A DNA stretch of 64,000 nt, from positions 124,001 to 188,000 of the forward strand of contig NZ_KZ826485.1 of the NCBI RefSeq assembly GCF_003205515.1, written 5' to 3'. Positions 34,506 through 43,256 of the stretch are shown piece by piece (positions within the stretch are counted from its first letter, which is position 1; each line of letters begins with the position of its first letter). The stretch is from Litorivita pollutaquae (GTDB taxonomy: Bacteria; Pseudomonadota; Alphaproteobacteria; Rhodobacterales; Rhodobacteraceae). The position numbers and the translations under genes are program-made. The notes under the pieces were generated by a model, which was not told the origin of the DNA, searched no databases, and saw only the letters and a list, made by a program, of their open reading frames with translations.

Positions 34506-36116
34506 TCACGCGGCGCTCCGCTCGCCAAACAACAGCCGTGCCTCGAAGCCGCGCAGGAGGCGGCGCGCGGCGGGGCTATATCCGGCTCCGGTTTCGGGAT
34601 CGATCTCGGGGAAAATCGCACAGATCTCGCGCACAATCTCCGCTTCGAAACTCTTGTTGGTTTGCGGCCCCGGCAGGAAGCTTTCGGTTTCTAACCCGGC
34701 GGAATAGACCACTTGGTGCCGGTCAAACAGCAAATGCACATATTCTACCGCACCGCCCTCGATCCGCCGGACCGAACAATCATTGACCAGATCCTTGGCG
34801 GCGATCAAAACCTCGGCCTCGCCAAACATCAATTCGGCCAAATGATCGCGGATCAATACGCGATGCAAAGGCGACAGAAACAAGGCGTCATGACGGCCAA
34901 AGGTATTGGCGTCGATGCGGATCGGGGCGAAATCACCCGTGGCCGCAACGCCGCGCCGCCCGATCCACCGCAATGGTTGCGCACCGTCATCCTTGGTCAT
35001 CACCAGATCACCGGGTTCAAGGCTCTCGACCGCGGCGTCTCCATCCGGCGTGCGGATCATCGTGCCGGCAACAAAGCAAGGGATCGAGCTAACGGTAACA
35101 AACCCCACATCGGTTTGGCCGGTTTCGCTTTGGATGGTGTAGGTAAAGCTGACGTCTTCGACATCCTCATCGGCAAGCACCGTCAAGGTGCCGCGGGTGT
35201 TCAAAAACACCTGCTGACCCGTTTTCAGCGTGATCACCTGCCCGGGATAAACGTTATTGCCGTTGATCTGGGTGATGAACAATTGACCGCCAGAGACGTT
35301 ATAGTCATTGGCCAGCACGTCGATCGTCGTCGAGCCTTCGGCAAAGACATTGCCGACATCCTCATGTGCCACCACGGCGGTTTGCACCGACCCGCCTGCA
35401 ATCAAAAGATTGCTATCATAACTGGTATCGGTGACATCCGCGATGCCGATACGGATCGAATTGAGCGCCCCTGCATTGACCGGCATGGTCAATGTCATGG
35501 TGACGGTGAACCCGTCCATCTCGGTGTTGAACTCCGAGTTGGCATTGTCGACATAAAGGTTCTGGTTCGCTGATCCGTTTATATTGCCCGGATCAATATC
35601 ACCATCACCCACCGCCAACTCGACCTGTTGACCATTGACCCAAACGCCGACGAAATCCTGATACTGACCGGTGGTGAACTCAGGGTATTCTTCGGATGAA
35701 AAAACGAATTGCATCGTCATCACATCGCCATCGGGAATGAAATCTACGTCCATATAGGCCGCATCAAAGGTACGGGTGCCTGCGGCCTCGTTAAAGCCCG
35801 CCTCGTTATCAAGGCCGCGGGTGTTGGTGCTTCGAAAATCAGACTGGTTGGCGTCGGCAGGGCGGGTGTTCCAACCTTTTCCGACGGTGCCGGCGGGATT
35901 GGTCACGCTATCGGCGCGCCCTGTGGACAAAATCACACCAGTATCCGCCGGCGTCAATCCAGGCGCAACCGTGTCGCCACCTTCGAAAACACCCGAAGAG
36001 CGGCTGTCACCACTGACCGAAGCCCCGACCACCTGAACGCCGGGACCAAAAATTTCCTGTGCCATCTGCAGTGCAGAGGCGTTGCTGTTTACAGACAGCT
36101 TTGATGCCGCAACCAT
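34506..36116 (-). CDS. Choice-of-anchor L plus Hint-domain protein
   Basis: 536 residues from ATG 36116, chosen for GGAG 5 bases upstream. The N-terminal 250 residues look like a choice-of-anchor L domain: GVILSTGRADSVTNPAG, AAYMDVDFIPDGDVMTMQF, FVFSSEEYPEFTTGQYQDFV. A beta-rich linker with VLANDYNVSGGQLFIT follows (cadherin-like repeat). The C-terminal 190 residues are a Hint domain with the full N-terminal Cys box CFVAGTMIRTPDGDAAVESL, EPGDLVMT, RWIGRRG and LSPLHRVLI. Such proteins are probably secreted by a type I route and may self-process. The ribosome binding site lies inside a stem-loop. Confidence 0.85.
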   Translation of the reverse strand: MVAASKLSVNSNASALQMAQEIFGPGVQVVGASVSGDSRSSGVFEGGDTVAPGLTPADTGVILSTGRADSVTNPAGTVGKGWNTRPADANQSDFRSTNTRGLDNEAGFNEAAGTRTFDAAYMDVDFIPDGDVMTMQFVFSSEEYPEFTTGQYQDFVGVWVNGQQVELAVGDGDIDPGNINGSANQNLYVDNANSEFNTEMDGFTVTMTLTMPVNAGALNSIRIGIADVTDTSYDSNLLIAGGSVQTAVVAHEDVGNVFAEGSTTIDVLANDYNVSGGQLFITQINGNNVYPGQVITLKTGQQVFLNTRGTLTVLADEDVEDVSFTYTIQSETGQTDVGFVTVSSIPCFVAGTMIRTPDGDAAVESLEPGDLVMTKDDGAQPLRWIGRRGVAATGDFAPIRIDANTFGRHDALFLSPLHRVLIRDHLAELMFGEAEVLIAAKDLVNDCSVRRIEGGAVEYVHLLFDRHQVVYSAGLETESFLPGPQTNKSFEAEIVREICAIFPEIDPETGAGYSPAARRLLRGFEARLLFGERSAA

Positions 36117-36121
36117 GACTG

Positions 36122-36139
36122 CTCCAACCCCTGTTGGAG
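36122..36139 (-). promoter_or_regulatory. Stem-loop covering the ribosome binding site of the first Hint gene
   Basis: On the minus strand CTCCAAC, loop AGGG, GTTGGAG, then CAGTC and the ATG. The 7 bp stem contains the GGAG of the Shine-Dalgarno site, so the folded leader would block ribosome loading. No aptamer was recognised; a thermometer or a simple translation brake are both possible. Confidence 0.5.
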
Positions 36140-36408
36140 ACAGGATACCCCATCGCACGCCGGATATAATCCAACGTTATCAAACTATTATCATCTTTAT
36201 TCTGCTCGATAGGGGCCTATTGCGGCCCCACTTTGGTTGCCCTGCCTCGGGTCATTATTACCAAATGGTTAACATATGACAGTCCCATTCCATACGGCTT
36301 TCGCGAAGGAAGCCCTGCTAAAGCTCCGAAATCGCGGCTTTTTTACAACGTTTTGGATTTCCCCCGTGGCCGCGAGAGGCTACATACAAACCCCAAAAGG
36401 AGAGCAAA

Positions 36409-37605
36409 ATGACCGCATCCCCCGCTCCGTCAATCGCGGATGACCTACGTGACGACACCGGCGCAACCGATCCCGAAGCGCTGACGGCTGCGCTGATCCG
36501 TTGCGCGTCGGTCACGCCGGATGAAGGCGGCGCCTTGGTCTTGCTCGAAGAGCTGTTGAGCGCGGCGGGCTTCACCTGCACCCGCGTTGATCGCGGCGGC
36601 ATTGCCAACCTATACGCCCGCTTTGGTGCCAAAGCCGCAGCCAAGAGTTTCGGCTTTAATGGTCATACAGATGTGGTGCCCTTGGGCGATCCCGATGCGT
36701 GGACCATGCCGCCCTTCGGTGCCGAGGTGAAAGACGGTTTTATGTATGGGCGCGGGGCCACCGATATGAAATCCGGCGTGGCCGCCTTTGCCGCCGCCGC
36801 GATTGATTTTGCCAATGATATGCCCAAAGACGGCGCGCTGATCCTTGCGATCACCGGCGATGAAGAGGGCGATGCCGAAGACGGCACTCTGGCGCTTTTG
36901 GATTGGATGGCCCAGCAGGGAGAGGCGATGTCTGTCTGCCTTGTGGGCGAGCCGACCTGCCCCGACACTATGGGCGAGATGATGAAAATCGGGCGGCGGG
37001 GATCGCTCAATGCGTTCTTCACCCTGCGCGGCACCCAAGGTCATGCCGCCTACCCGCATCGCGCCAACAACCCGTTGCCCGCGATGGCGCGATTGATGGA
37101 CCGGCTGTCCTCCCATAAGCTCGACACCGGCACCGAACATTTCGATGCCTCGACCCTTGCCGTGGTCACAATAGACACCGGCAATCCGGCCACAAATGTC
37201 ATTCCCGAGGCCAGCCGTGCCACCGTCAATATCCGGTTCAATGACGCCCATACCGGCGCGGACCTGTCGGATTGGCTGCGCGCCGAGGCCGGGAAGATTG
37301 CTGATGAATTCAAGATCGAAGCCGACCTCAAAATCAAAATATCCGGCGAAAGCTTCCTCACCCCGCCGGGTGATTTTTCCGGCATCATCGCCCGCGCGGT
37401 CGAGGCCGAAACCGGTATCGCGCCAGAGCTGTCCACATCGGGCGGCACATCGGATGCGCGATTCGTGAAAAACCATTGCCCCGTGGTGGAATTCGGTCTT
37501 GTCGGCAAGACGATGCATCAGGTCGACGAGCGCGTCGAGGTGGCTCAAATCCACCAATTGAAATCCATTTACAGCCGTATCCTGCGCGACTATTTCGCCC
37601 GATGA
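36409..37605 (+). CDS. dapE: Succinyl-diaminopimelate desuccinylase
   Basis: 398 residues, M20 metallopeptidase fold. Metal and catalytic motifs: [40 protein letters not shown] and, near the end, [20 protein letters not shown] with the last His/Glu ligands. It makes LL-diaminopimelate for lysine and peptidoglycan. The N-terminus has about 15 extra residues relative to E. coli; AAAGGAGA lies 6 bases before the ATG, which supports this start. The stop overlaps the next ATG. Confidence 0.95.
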   Translation: MTASPAPSIADDLRDDTGATDPEALTAALIRCASVTPDEGGALVLLEELLSAAGFTCTRVDRGGIANLYARFGAKAAAKSFGFNGHTDVVPLGDPDAWTMPPFGAEVKDGFMYGRGATDMKSGVAAFAAAAIDFANDMPKDGALILAITGDEEGDAEDGTLALLDWMAQQGEAMSVCLVGEPTCPDTMGEMMKIGRRGSLNAFFTLRGTQGHAAYPHRANNPLPAMARLMDRLSSHKLDTGTEHFDASTLAVVTIDTGNPATNVIPEASRATVNIRFNDAHTGADLSDWLRAEAGKIADEFKIEADLKIKISGESFLTPPGDFSGIIARAVEAETGIAPELSTSGGTSDARFVKNHCPVVEFGLVGKTMHQVDERVEVAQIHQLKSIYSRILRDYFAR

Positions 37606-38231
37606 CACCCGGTTTGTCCTATCGCCAGCGCCTTGTGGTGATGCTGAAAGTTCCGCAAGCGGGCCGTGTCAAAACCCGCCTTGGCGCGGATCTTGGCATG
37701 ACGACTTCGGCATGGTGGTTTCGCCACCAAAGCGCCGCTTTGCTGCGCCGGTTGTCTGACCCGCGTTGGGAATTGATCCTCGCCGTCGCGCCGGACCGCA
37801 CCGGATTGATGACCCCGATTTGGCCCGCGCATCTGCCCCGCGTCGCGCAAGGCAACGGTGATCTTGGCACGCGCATGGCGCGGTTGATGTATGGCCTTCC
37901 CAAAGGCCCGGTTTGTATCATTGGCGCGGATATTCCCGGCATCACCCCTGCACATATCGCCCGTGCCTTTGCCGCGCTTGGGCGCGATGAGGCGGTTTTT
38001 GGCCCCGCACCGGACGGCGGTTTCTGGCTCACCGGCCTCAAACGCAGCGCCCCGCCCCCGCCCGGGCTTTTCAAAAACGTGCGCTGGTCCTGCGAACATG
38101 CCCTTGCGGACAGCCGCGCCAGCCTTGGCGGTCTGCGCACTACCCTGATCGACACGCTTCAGGACATCGACACCGCCGAGGATTTGCACAATTTGGCGCA
38201 TGCCGCGCCCGCGCCAGTTCTTTCCCGATGA
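37602..38231 (+). CDS. DUF2064 (TIGR04282) glycosyltransferase-like protein
   Basis: 209 residues from ATG 37602, which overlaps the dapE stop by 4 bases (ATGA). A nucleotidyl/glycosyl transferase fold is evident from [20 protein letters not shown] at the start, [41 protein letters not shown] and the ending EDLHNLAHA. This family is found beside arsenosugar or carbohydrate genes, but its reaction is unproven. Its stop is 32 bases before the RNase R start. Confidence 0.75.
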   Translation: MTPGLSYRQRLVVMLKVPQAGRVKTRLGADLGMTTSAWWFRHQSAALLRRLSDPRWELILAVAPDRTGLMTPIWPAHLPRVAQGNGDLGTRMARLMYGLPKGPVCIIGADIPGITPAHIARAFAALGRDEAVFGPAPDGGFWLTGLKRSAPPPPGLFKNVRWSCEHALADSRASLGGLRTTLIDTLQDIDTAEDLHNLAHAAPAPVLSR

Positions 38232-38262
38232 CGCCGCCCGCGCGCCGTGTTACGGCATAGGC

Positions 38263-40551
38263 ATGAGCAAGCTGCCCTCCAAGGCGGAGATTCTCGCATG
38301 GATTTCCGACCACCCGACACAAACCGCAAAACGCGACATTGCCAAAGCTTTTGGCATCAAAGGCGCCGCGCGGATCGACCTGAAACGCATCCTGAAAGAG
38401 TTGGAGGCGGAAGGGCATCTCGAGAAGCGTCAAAAGACCTATCGCGATCCCGACCGGTTGCCGCCTGTGTCTGTGCTGCAAATTCTTGGCCCGGACAGCA
38501 ACGGCGACCTCACGGCCAAGCCGCTCGAATGGCAAGGCGAGGGACCGGAGCCAAAGATTTTCATGGCGCTGCGCGCCTCCGATCCCGCATTGGGCGAAGG
38601 CGACCGGATTTTGGCCCGCGTGTCCTTGGGCGAAGGCGAGGGCAACACATATGATGCCAAGCTGATCCGCCGGATCGGCACGAACCCCCATAAGGTTCTG
38701 GGCGTCTTTCGCAAAGGCGCGGAAGGCGGGCGCATCTTGCCCATCGACAAGGGGCTTGGCACCGAATGGAGCGTTGCCGCCGATGCCACCCATGGCGCAA
38801 AGGACGGCGAATTGGTCGAAGCCGAACAGGCCGGACCCAAGGCGCGCATGGGGTTGCCGCGCGCGCGCATCGTCAACCGTTTGGGCGATCCATCAGCACC
38901 CAAAGCCGTGTCTTTGATCGCCATTCACCAACATGGCATTCCCGATGATTTCCCCGATGAGGTGATTGCCGAAGCCGACGCCATGAAGCCAGCCGGCCTC
39001 AAGGGCCGCACCGACATGCGCGATATGCCTTTGGTCACAATCGACCCTTGGGACGCGCGCGACCATGATGATGCCTGCTGGGCCCATGCGGACGACGATC
39101 CGAAAAACGAGGGCGGTCATATTGTGTGGGTCGCCATCGCCGATGTCGCCCATTATGTGCGCCCAAGCACCGCGCTTGACCGCGAGGCGCGCAAACGCGG
39201 CAATTCATCCTATTTCCCCGACCGCGTTGTGCCAATGTTGCCCGATCGCCTTTCCGGCGATCTATGCAGCCTGCACGAAGGCGTGCCGCGCGCCTGTATC
39301 GCCGTGCGCATGCAACTCGACGCCGATGGCAACAAGATCAGCCACCGGTTTGAACGCGGATTGATGCAGTCTGTCGCCTCGCTCAACTACGAAGAAGTCC
39401 AAGCCGCCGTTGATGGCAAGCCCAACGAGAAAACCGCGCCCTTGATGGATTTGGTGATCGCGCCGCTTTATGCCGCTTATGATGCGCTGACCCGCGCGCG
39501 GGGGCGGCGGCAGCCGCTGGACCTTGATTTGCCAGAGCGCAAGGTGGAGTTAGATGACGCCGGCAAAGTCGCCTCGGTGAATTTCCGCGAGCGGCTCGAT
39601 GCGCACCGGCTTATTGAGGAATTGATGGTCCTCGCCAATGTCGCCGCTGCCGAAACCCTGATTGCCAAGAAATCACCGCTGCTCTTCCGCGTGCATGAGG
39701 AACCCAGTACCGACAAACTCGACGCACTGCGCGAAGTGGCGCAAGCGGCGGGCTTCAACTTGGCCAAAGGCCAAGTGTTGAAAACCGCGCATCTCAATGC
39801 ATTGCTCAAGGCCGCTGAAGACACCGAAAGCGATGAGTTGATTAACATCTCGACCCTGCGCTCGATGCAGCAGGCCTATTACAGCCCGCAAAACTTCGGT
39901 CACTTCGGCCTTGCCTTGCAAAGCTACGCGCATTTCACCTCTCCGATCCGCCGCTACAGCGACCTGATCGTGCACCGCGCTTTGATCAGCAGTCACGGTT
40001 GGGGCAAAGACGGATTGTCACCGGCTGGGATCGAATCCCTGGACGATACCGCCACGCATATTTCCAGCACCGAACGCCGTTCGATGGTCGCGGAGCGTGA
40101 CACCAACGACCGCTACCTCGCGGCGTTTTTGTCCGAACGGCTGGGCGGTGAATTCACCGGCCGGATCAGCGGCATCGCCAAATTCGGCGTCTTCGTGAAA
40201 ATGGACGAAACCGGTGCCGACGGGTTGGTGCCGATCCGATCATTGGGCAACGAATATTTTCATTTCGACCGCGACAACAATTCCTTGATGGGCGCAGATA
40301 CAGGGCGGATCATCACAATTGGCCAACGGGTTACGGTCAAATTGATCGATGCCCTGCCGGTCACCGGCGGGGTCGAATTGCAAATACTGACGCTCGACGG
40401 TGAGGATGTCCCCCACGGCCCGACCGGCGGTGGTTTTTCCCGCCAAGCACGGCGCGGCGGCAACAGCGGCAAGCCCGCGAAGCGTAAGGCGGTTAAGGCC
40501 AAACGCAAAGCCGATAAGGTCAAACGCAAGGTCCACCGCAAACGCAGCTAA
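38263..40551 (+). CDS. rnr: Ribonuclease R
   Basis: 762 residues from ATG 38263 (MSKLPSKAEILAWIS); this fits homologues, although the ribosome binding site is weak. A winged helix is at the N-terminus, then a cold-shock OB domain, the RNB domain with VTIDPWDARDHDDACW (Mg-binding Asp residues), and a C-terminal S1 domain GRISGIAKFGVFVKMDETGA. A very basic Lys/Arg tail of about 30 residues closes the protein. It degrades structured RNA in the 3'-5' direction in trans-translation and rRNA quality control. Confidence 0.96.
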   Translation: MSKLPSKAEILAWISDHPTQTAKRDIAKAFGIKGAARIDLKRILKELEAEGHLEKRQKTYRDPDRLPPVSVLQILGPDSNGDLTAKPLEWQGEGPEPKIFMALRASDPALGEGDRILARVSLGEGEGNTYDAKLIRRIGTNPHKVLGVFRKGAEGGRILPIDKGLGTEWSVAADATHGAKDGELVEAEQAGPKARMGLPRARIVNRLGDPSAPKAVSLIAIHQHGIPDDFPDEVIAEADAMKPAGLKGRTDMRDMPLVTIDPWDARDHDDACWAHADDDPKNEGGHIVWVAIADVAHYVRPSTALDREARKRGNSSYFPDRVVPMLPDRLSGDLCSLHEGVPRACIAVRMQLDADGNKISHRFERGLMQSVASLNYEEVQAAVDGKPNEKTAPLMDLVIAPLYAAYDALTRARGRRQPLDLDLPERKVELDDAGKVASVNFRERLDAHRLIEELMVLANVAAAETLIAKKSPLLFRVHEEPSTDKLDALREVAQAAGFNLAKGQVLKTAHLNALLKAAEDTESDELINISTLRSMQQAYYSPQNFGHFGLALQSYAHFTSPIRRYSDLIVHRALISSHGWGKDGLSPAGIESLDDTATHISSTERRSMVAERDTNDRYLAAFLSERLGGEFTGRISGIAKFGVFVKMDETGADGLVPIRSLGNEYFHFDRDNNSLMGADTGRIITIGQRVTVKLIDALPVTGGVELQILTLDGEDVPHGPTGGGFSRQARRGGNSGKPAKRKAVKAKRKADKVKRKVHRKRS

Positions 40552-40663
40552 TCCATCCGGATCGCGCCCGTCGGCGGCATGATGCCCATGCTAGATGCAA
40601 CTTTGCTTTCGATTCGGAAACAATGCGGATAGCATCGTGGAGAAAGCAGTCTTGAGGCAAAAA

Positions 40664-42145
40664 ATGCATAGCGTGTTCGGCACGATTCTACTGGTTACTC
40701 TGGCATTCTCTGGCGCCACCACCATGGCAGCAGGCGCCGCTCCCGTGGCGCAATCCCTGCGTCCACAGGCGCGACCCGCACAGGCTCCCACCGTTCCGCA
40801 GAAGGCCCCCGAACCCGCAACGCCGGCGCCGGTACGTGGCACCGATGCCGCCGCTGGGGCCAGCATCGCCGCCGCCGCCCTTGCTGCGATTTCGCCGCCC
40901 ACGCAAACCGCCGCACCGTCCCGATCCCCCGCCAATGCCGTTACCCGCAGCCTGCGCCCGCAAGAACGCCCCGATACATTCACCGCCGATATCGTTTTGG
41001 CCAGCGAACGGGTTTCAACCGCCAATGCCGGGTTTGACCGTTGGATCAAAGGTTTCCAATCGCGCGCTCGCGCCAAAGGCATCCGGCCCGAAGTGCTCAA
41101 CCGTGCCTTTCGCGGGGTGCGCTACAACACCAGCGTGATCCAAAAGGACCGCAATCAATCCGAGTTCACCAAACAGATCTGGGACTACCTCGACAGCGCC
41201 GCATCGCCGGTGCGGGTCAAAAACGGCCAATCCGCCCTGCGCAAACACGGCCGTGTTCTGGACCGCATCGAGGCAAAATATGGCGTCGAAAAAGAAGTCG
41301 TCGCGGCGATTTGGGGGCTGGAGAGCGCCTACGGCGAACACCGCGGCAACATCCATATCATCGAGGCTTTGGCAACACTGGCCTATGACGGGCGGCGCGG
41401 TGCGTTCTTCGAGGCGCAGTTGATCGCAGCGCTGCAGATCCTGCAATCCGGCGACGTTGCCCCCCGCAACATGACCGGATCTTGGGCCGGTGCCATGGGC
41501 CATACACAATTCATCCCGACCTCCTATTTGTCATTCGCTGTGGATTTCACCGGCGACGGGAAACGCGATATCTGGTCGGACAATCCCGCCGATGCTCTGG
41601 CTTCGACGGCGGCCTACTTGCAACGCTCCGGTTGGACCAAAGGCCAACCTTGGGGCGTCGAAGTACGTTTGCCCAGAGGCTTCAATCATGCTGCCGCGCG
41701 GCGCGACAACAAACGATCCCCGGCCGATTGGGCCGCTATGGGCGTGCGCGATGTGAACGGACGGGTGGTGCCGAACTATGGCCGGGCCTCGATCTTGCTA
41801 CCTGCCGGTTCGGCAGGGGCCGCGTTTATGATCTTCGACAATTTCGCTGCCATTGAGAAATACAACAAGGCCGACGCCTATGTGATCGGAGTCGGACATC
41901 TTTCCGACCGGTTGAAAGGCGGCCCGGCCATTCAAGCCTCTTGGCCGCGCGGGTATAAGCCATTGTCGTTTAATGAGAAAAAGGAAATGCAGAGGCGATT
42001 GAAACGCAAGGGCTTCGATGTCGAAAAAATCGATGGCATCATCGGGCCGAACACCATCAACGCCATTCGTGCCTTTCAAAATTCGGTTGGCGCGACGCCG
42101 GACGGCTTCCCCTCACAAGATTTGATGAAGCTTCTCAAACGCTAA
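40664..42145 (+). CDS. MltB-family lytic murein transglycosylase with peptidoglycan-binding domain
   Basis: 493 residues from ATG 40664, with GAGG 6 bases upstream. A Sec signal peptide (FGTILLVTLAFSGATTMAAG) is followed by a long Ala/Pro-rich linker of about 90 residues. The SLT_2 catalytic domain begins near FDRWIKGFQSRARAKGI and holds the catalytic Glu in AAIWGLESAYGEHRG. A C-terminal PG_binding_1 domain (EMQRRLKRKGFDVEKIDGII) anchors it to peptidoglycan. It cuts glycan strands to 1,6-anhydromuropeptides in the periplasm. It converges on rppH. Confidence 0.93.
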   Translation: MHSVFGTILLVTLAFSGATTMAAGAAPVAQSLRPQARPAQAPTVPQKAPEPATPAPVRGTDAAAGASIAAAALAAISPPTQTAAPSRSPANAVTRSLRPQERPDTFTADIVLASERVSTANAGFDRWIKGFQSRARAKGIRPEVLNRAFRGVRYNTSVIQKDRNQSEFTKQIWDYLDSAASPVRVKNGQSALRKHGRVLDRIEAKYGVEKEVVAAIWGLESAYGEHRGNIHIIEALATLAYDGRRGAFFEAQLIAALQILQSGDVAPRNMTGSWAGAMGHTQFIPTSYLSFAVDFTGDGKRDIWSDNPADALASTAAYLQRSGWTKGQPWGVEVRLPRGFNHAAARRDNKRSPADWAAMGVRDVNGRVVPNYGRASILLPAGSAGAAFMIFDNFAAIEKYNKADAYVIGVGHLSDRLKGGPAIQASWPRGYKPLSFNEKKEMQRRLKRKGFDVEKIDGIIGPNTINAIRAFQNSVGATPDGFPSQDLMKLLKR

Positions 42146-42151
42146 CTGCGG

Positions 42152-42634
42152 TTAAATCAGGCCATCAAACTCGGCCAAAACGCGGGTATAAACCGCGCGC
42201 TTGAAGGGCACGATATTGGCAACCAAGTCTTGCGGCGGTAACCACCGCCACTGTGAAAACTCGGGATGGTCGGTGGCGATGTTTACGTCCGTATCCGTGC
42301 CTTCGAAGCGCAACAGGAACCATTTTTGTTCTTGGCCACGATAGCGGCCTTTCCAAATGCGTGGGACCAGTTCATGCGGCAAATCGTATGGGATCCATTC
42401 GTTGGTTTCGGCCGCGACCGATACTTTACCGGCCTCTATTCCCGTCTCTTCCCAAAGCTCGCGCAGGGCGGCATCGCGCGGCGCCTCTCCCTCGTCCACC
42501 CCGCCTTGCGGCATTTGCCAAGCGGGCCCGGGATTATCAATCCGCTGGCCAACGAAAACATGCCCGTCACCGTTCACAAGCATCACCCCGACACAGGGGC
42601 GATAGGGCAGTTTTTCAATTTCATCGGGGGTCAT
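42152..42634 (-). CDS. rppH: RNA pyrophosphohydrolase RppH
   Basis: 160 residues, NUDIX hydrolase with the box [20 protein letters not shown] and TGIEAG. The start [20 protein letters not shown] and the later [30 protein letters not shown] are RppH/Ap4A hydrolase (NudH) hallmarks. It removes 5' pyrophosphate from RNA, which triggers RNase E decay. It is expressed separately from the cold-shock gene upstream, with a terminator between. Confidence 0.94.
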   Translation of the reverse strand: MTPDEIEKLPYRPCVGVMLVNGDGHVFVGQRIDNPGPAWQMPQGGVDEGEAPRDAALRELWEETGIEAGKVSVAAETNEWIPYDLPHELVPRIWKGRYRGQEQKWFLLRFEGTDTDVNIATDHPEFSQWRWLPPQDLVANIVPFKRAVYTRVLAEFDGLI

Positions 42635-42704
42635 GGTGGGCCTCTTGCGGTGATCGTGCCCTCAACCTAACGGCGCTCCGACCAGAGGGAAAGCAGGCGC
42701 GTGC

Positions 42705-42738
42705 AAAAAAGGGCGCATCGACAAAGATGCGCCCTTTT
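42705..42738 (-). terminator. Rho-independent terminator of the cold-shock gene
   Basis: A 13 bp stem AAAAGGGCGCATC/GATGCGCCCTTTT with a 6-base loop; on the minus strand six T follow. A textbook terminator, 36 bases past the stop. Confidence 0.93.
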
Positions 42739-42773
42739 CAATACTTTACCAGCCCCGCAATCGGGGCCAAACC

Positions 42774-42980
42774 TTACGCCAATGCGAGGTTTGTCGCGCT
42801 CTCGCGGCCATCACGGCCGGGCTCGATGTCGAAAGTCACTTTTTGGTTGTCGGACAGACCAGTAAGGCCCGCGCGCTCAACAGCCGAAATGTGCACAAAC
42901 ACATCTTTGCTGCCGCCATCGGGGGCGATAAAGCCGAAGCCTTTAGTAGTGTTAAACCATTTGACGGTGCCAGTAGCCAT
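42774..42980 (-). CDS. Cold-shock domain protein, CspA family
   Basis: 68 residues from ATG 42980, chosen because AAGGAGAA is just upstream and the family begins [13 protein letters not shown]1 is [10 protein letters not shown] and RNP2 is [10 protein letters not shown], both intact. A single OB-fold that binds single-stranded RNA/DNA as a chaperone. A leader of about 110 bases lies between the promoter (43100-43127) and the start, a common cold-shock feature. It sits between ctpA and rppH as its own unit. Confidence 0.95.
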   Translation of the reverse strand: MATGTVKWFNTTKGFGFIAPDGGSKDVFVHISAVERAGLTGLSDNQKVTFDIEPGRDGRESATNLALA

Positions 42981-43099
42981 CGTCGTTCTCCTTTTTATAC
43001 TGCCCACGGAATGCGGCAGTTCGGCTAAGTCAGTGCAAGATCGAAAGACTGTGCCGTAAGAGGATCAGTGAGGCCGATAGTGGTAACGTCGCAGGTGTT

Positions 43100-43127
43100 A
43101 TTTAAGGCGATTCATGCTCAAGAGCAA
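43100..43127 (-). promoter_or_regulatory. Sigma70-type promoter of the cold-shock gene
   Basis: TTGCTC (minus, 43127 to 43122), 16-base spacer, TTAAAT (43105 to 43100). It would give a leader of roughly 113 bases before ATG 42980. Confidence 0.55.
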
Positions 43128-43206
43128 GGTCTTTGCGAGATAACCGCGCAAGATCCGGTATTTGACGGCGAGTGTGTGGCGTAAATCCGCCGCCCTCAAA
43201 CCCGAT

Positions 43207-43236
43207 ATCAAGGCCTCGCAAAAGCGCGGCCTTGAT
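43207..43236 (-). terminator. Strong stem-loop after ctpA
   Basis: ATCAAGGCC and GGCCTTGAT (9 bp) with an inner CGC/GCG around AAAA. It lies about 20 bases past the ctpA stop on the minus strand. It has no clear T-tract in that direction, so it may end the rsfS-to-ctpA operon or protect its 3' end. Confidence 0.6.
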
Positions 43237-43256
43237 CGTTGGCGCGACGCTGCGGC

